This document shows positions 5,104 to 6,945 of a stretch of 6,945 bases of DNA, one piece after another; positions within the stretch are counted from its first letter, which is position 1, and the number at the start of each line of letters is the position of its first letter. The stretch comes from Natrinema soli (GTDB lineage Archaea > Halobacteriota > Halobacteria > Halobacteriales > Natrialbaceae): NCBI RefSeq assembly GCF_028618695.1, contig NZ_JAQIVI010000049.1:1-6945 (forward strand), written 5' to 3'. The notes under the pieces were generated by a model. That model was not told the DNA's origin, did no database searches, and saw nothing but the letters and a program-made list of their open reading frames with translations. The translations under genes and the position numbers were made by a program.

Positions 5104-5946
5104 CTACAGCCCGAGTATCTCCCGCGCCTGCGCCGGTGTCGCGACCTCACGACCCAGTTCCGCCGCGACGCGGACGACGCGTTCGACCAGTTGTGCGTTG
5201 CTCTCGGCGAGTTCCCCCCGCCGGTAGTAGACGTTGTCCTCGAGCCCGACGCGAACGTGCCCGCCGAACAAGAGCCCCATCGTCGCGAAGGGCAACTGGT
5301 GGCGACCGAAGCCGAGCGTGTTGAACAGCGCCCCGTCGGGAAGGTTGTCGATCGCGTTCAGGAAGTTTCGCGGCCGGGGCGGAGTCAGCGTTCCGGGGCC
5401 GAAGATCAGCGTCGCGTACACCGGCTCGGCGAGGTCCCGACGCTCGAGCAGGCCGCGGACCTCGTTCAGATGGCCGTCGTTGAACACCTCGAGTTCGGGT
5501 TTGATGCCGCGGTCGACCATCTCCGCGTGGAGCGAGTTGACCAGTCCGCGGGTGTTCTCGCTGGTGAGGTGGTCGTAGCGGTTCAGCGGGCCCATGTCGA
5601 GCGAAGCCATCTCCGGTGCGGGATCGGTTCGCAGGGGGAAGTGACGGTCCGCATCGGGCGCGCCCGTGCCGCCGGTGGAGTGCTGGATAATCACGTCGTC
5701 CGCGTAGCGTCGAATGGCGTCGTCGATCTCCTGAAAGCGCTCAGTTGCGAAGCTCCGCTCGCCGTTCGGTCGGCGCGCGTGGACGTGGACGACGGCGGCT
5801 CCGGCGGCCTCGGCCTCGGCTGCTGCCTTCCCGATCTCCGCTGGCGTCTCCGGGATGTGGGGCGACGTTTCCTTGCCTTGCACGCCGCCGGTCAGCGCCG
5901 CCGTGACGATCGCCGGTTCGCCGGCGAGGAAGTCCTGATAGGTCAC
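5104..5946 (-). CDS. BKACE / DUF849 family beta-keto acid cleavage enzyme
   Basis: This 280-residue protein belongs to the family whose founder is 3-keto-5-aminohexanoate cleavage enzyme (Kce). These TIM-barrel, Zn-dependent enzymes condense a beta-keto acid with acetyl-CoA and split it into acetoacetate and a new acyl-CoA. Seen here are the strand I-V-T-A-A-L-T-G-G (13-21) and the metal motif V-H54-V-H56-A-R. There are also S-T-G-G-T-G near 110, E-V-F-N-D-G-H-L in the middle, and V-G-L-E236-D-N close to the C-terminus. H54, H56 and E236 match the Zn/active-site residues of Kce. The length is normal. The start is GTG at 5946; its GTGA overlaps the TGA of the upstream small gene by 4 bp, so translation is probably coupled. 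The true substrate cannot be told from sequence: the family covers carnitine-derived, lysine-derived and other keto acids, and no diagnostic neighbour (lysine or carnitine pathway) is present. Confidence 0.9.
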   Translation of the reverse strand: MTYQDFLAGEPAIVTAALTGGVQGKETSPHIPETPAEIGKAAAEAEAAGAAVVHVHARRPNGERSFATERFQEIDDAIRRYADDVIIQHSTGGTGAPDADRHFPLRTDPAPEMASLDMGPLNRYDHLTSENTRGLVNSLHAEMVDRGIKPELEVFNDGHLNEVRGLLERRDLAEPVYATLIFGPGTLTPPRPRNFLNAIDNLPDGALFNTLGFGRHQLPFATMGLLFGGHVRVGLEDNVYYRRGELAESNAQLVERVVRVAAELGREVATPAQAREILGL

Positions 5947-6197
5947 GCGTCCTCACCTCCCGTTTCGTCCGCGCCGGTAGCCTCACCGACGTCCGCCGCG
6001 GTGTCGGCATCGTCGGCGTGCTCGCGGTAGATTTCGCAGTCGCGGTCGTGTGCGAGGTCGTAGCGGTCGGTACAGATATCGGCTCGCATCGGCTGGACGA
6101 ACCGATCGGCCGCCGTGCAGTACGCTCGCGCTTCGTCGAACGGGTCGCGGTCAGGATCGTCGGACCCGTCCCGGTACTCGAGATATGGACAGCTCAT
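5943..6197 (-). CDS. Small Cys-rich protein coupled to the BKACE gene
   Basis: This 84-residue protein has C3, C27, C42 and C54 in the blocks S-C-P-Y-L-E-Y-R, A-Y-C-T-A-A-D-R-F, R-A-D-I-C-T-D-R-Y-D-L-A-H and D-C-E-I-Y-R-E-H. Four Cys with nearby His suggest a bound metal ion or iron-sulfur cluster. The last 25 residues are a low-complexity acidic tail rich in A, D, E and G. It resembles small haloarchaeal hypothetical proteins I have seen before, but I know no function for them. It is the first gene of a two-gene operon; its stop overlaps the BKACE GTG start by 4 bp. The ATG at 6197 has no Shine-Dalgarno site, but the palindrome TGTTAACA lies 22 bp upstream at TATA-box spacing, so the mRNA is probably leaderless. 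A link to BKACE (chaperone, metal delivery or partner) is only inferred from the coupling. Confidence 0.8.
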   Translation of the reverse strand: MSCPYLEYRDGSDDPDRDPFDEARAYCTAADRFVQPMRADICTDRYDLAHDRDCEIYREHADDADTAADVGEATGADETGGEDA

Positions 6198-6219
6198 ACG
6201 TGTCGTTACGTCCGTGGGG

Positions 6220-6227
6220 TGTTAACA
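6220..6227 (-). promoter_or_regulatory. Likely TATA region of the small-protein/BKACE operon
   Basis: TGTTAACA is an 8-bp perfect palindrome ending 22 nt before the ATG at 6197, the right distance for a leaderless haloarchaeal promoter. It lies in the 154-bp divergent gap (6198-6351) that separates this operon from the dioxygenase gene. I see no other clear element in that gap. Confidence 0.4.
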
Positions 6228-6351
6228 GTCGCTGTTGGTTCGGCCACTCTCGAGGTGCCAACTCGAGCAGGTGCCCGACCAGTAACCCGCGCGTCCCCCG
6301 GTGACGCGAACGCGAGCAAACGATTCAAGCGGGGAGTCCCTAGGAACGGTA

Positions 6352-6945
6352 ATGTCACCGAACACACCCGGACTCCACCACGTCACGGCGATCGCTGGCG
6401 ACCCGCAGGCGAACGCCGACTTCTACGTCGGCACGCTCGGCCTGCGATTCGTCAAGCGGACCGTCAACCACGACGACACGGGCACGTACCACTTCTACTT
6501 CGGCGACGGCGAGGGCTCGCCCGGAACGAACATAACCTTCTTCCCGTGGACCGACCAGGGTCGCGAGGGGCAGTTCGGAGCCGGGCAAACCCGGACGACT
6601 GCCTACGGAATTCCCGCCTCGTCGGTCGCCTACTGGCGCGACCGCCTCGAGTCCGCCGGCGTCGACTACGCGGAGGAATCGCGGTTCGACGAGACCGTCC
6701 TCCAGTTTTCGGATCCGGACGGGATCGGACTCGAGCTGGTGGCGAGCGAGGCGCTACGCGCTTCGGGCCAGGTGAACGGCGACGCCGCGAACGACGACAC
6801 CGAGTTCGACGCGACACCGTGGGGCGAGAGCCCGGTGCCGACCGAACACCAACTTCGGGGCTTCTACAGCGTCACGCTGGCGGTCGACCAGTTCGGCCCC
6901 ACGGAAACGATCCTGACCGACGTGCTGGGGTACGCTCTCGAGGCC
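6352..6945 (+). CDS. VOC-family ring-cleaving dioxygenase (3' end outside window)
   Basis: The frame is open from ATG 6352 through the last base, giving the first 198 residues of a protein that should be about 310-330 long. It starts P-G-L-H-H10-V-T-A-I-A-G-D-P, the first metal-ligand motif of the vicinal oxygen chelate fold, followed by N-A-D-F-Y-V-G-T-L-G-L-R-F-V-K and T-Y-H-F-Y-F-G-D-G-E-G-S-P-G-T. This fits the MhqO/MhqA/PcpA-like hydroquinone-type extradiol dioxygenases annotated as ring-cleaving dioxygenases. The first VOC half closes with F-S-D-P-D-G-I-G-L-E-L-V (to residue 130). A second half begins at L-R-G-F-Y-S-V-T-L (168-176), where relatives often have G-F-H. Residues 132-154 form a loop that looks longer than usual and contains a hairpin. 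The remaining Fe(II) ligands lie beyond the window, so activity cannot be judged. AGGA (6342-6345) six bases before the ATG is a weak ribosome site. It is divergent from the BKACE operon. Confidence 0.85.
   Translation, partial: MSPNTPGLHHVTAIAGDPQANADFYVGTLGLRFVKRTVNHDDTGTYHFYFGDGEGSPGTNITFFPWTDQGREGQFGAGQTRTTAYGIPASSVAYWRDRLESAGVDYAEESRFDETVLQFSDPDGIGLELVASEALRASGQVNGDAANDDTEFDATPWGESPVPTEHQLRGFYSVTLAVDQFGPTETILTDVLGYALEA
6745..6787 (+). repeat. Possible degenerate half-copy of the in-frame palindromic element
   Basis: After an AGC codon, GAGGCGC (6748-6754), loop TAC and GCGCTTC (6758-6764) form a 7-3-7 hairpin with one G-T wobble. It has the same reading-frame register as hairpin 1 of the fdhF inserts. 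A shorter hairpin CGGC-GAC-GCCG follows at 6777-6787, not at the second-hairpin position of the fdhF inserts. The segment lies in an apparently extended inter-module loop (residues 132-145) of the dioxygenase. Because short GC hairpins arise often by chance here, membership in the family is tentative. Confidence 0.3.

Noticed and set aside
5191..6030. Open frame of 279 codons on the plus strand opposite the BKACE gene
   Set aside because: It is an antisense shadow: the opposite strand has clear catalytic motifs, while this product has none and is basic and Val/Arg-rich.
1..6945. CRISPR array, tRNA, rRNA, integrase or insertion sequence
   Set aside because: No regularly spaced repeats, cloverleaf-like segment, rRNA motif or transposase/integrase motif was seen on either strand.

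Overview
The window is GC-rich, codes for very acidic proteins, is full of CTCGAG, and has archaeal-type promoters with short or absent leaders. All of this points to a haloarchaeon (class Halobacteria), probably of the Natrinema/Haloterrigena/Natrialba type. The genus is a guess; the class is fairly secure. I see no rRNA, tRNA, CRISPR array, transposase or integrase.

Left part (1-2458): the 3' end of a Cys-rich putative zinc-ribbon protein (+) converges with and overlaps a large formate dehydrogenase alpha subunit gene (fdhF-like, -). FdhF has Cys where some relatives have selenocysteine. A palindrome-rich intergenic stretch (2459-2731) follows.

Middle part (2732-4761): an uncharacterised protein resembling helix-hairpin-helix DNA glycosylases (+), then MobA (+), the enzyme that attaches GMP to molybdopterin, convergent with a YqeC-like NTPase (-) linked to maturation of selenium/molybdenum enzymes. 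fdhF, mobA and yqeC together form a molybdenum-enzyme neighbourhood: MobA makes the MGD form of the cofactor that FdhF needs.

Right part (4762-6945): a flavodoxin/HemG-like gene reduced to 64 codons by what looks like an in-frame internal deletion. Next comes a two-gene operon on the minus strand, a small Cys-rich protein translationally coupled by a GTGA overlap to a BKACE (DUF849) beta-keto acid cleavage enzyme. Last is the 5' part of a VOC-family ring-cleaving dioxygenase (+), cut by the window end.

The most unusual signal is inside fdhF. Two 48-bp in-frame segments (854-901 and 2195-2242) share one architecture: two hairpins, each with a 7-nt arm, 3-nt loop and 7-nt arm, separated by 5 nt and in the same reading-frame register. 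Three stem positions carry compensatory double substitutions. They add about 16 residues to surface-type loops of the enzyme. They behave like a haloarchaeal counterpart of the Rickettsia palindromic elements that insert in frame into genes. A weaker half-copy in the same register lies in the VOC dioxygenase gene.
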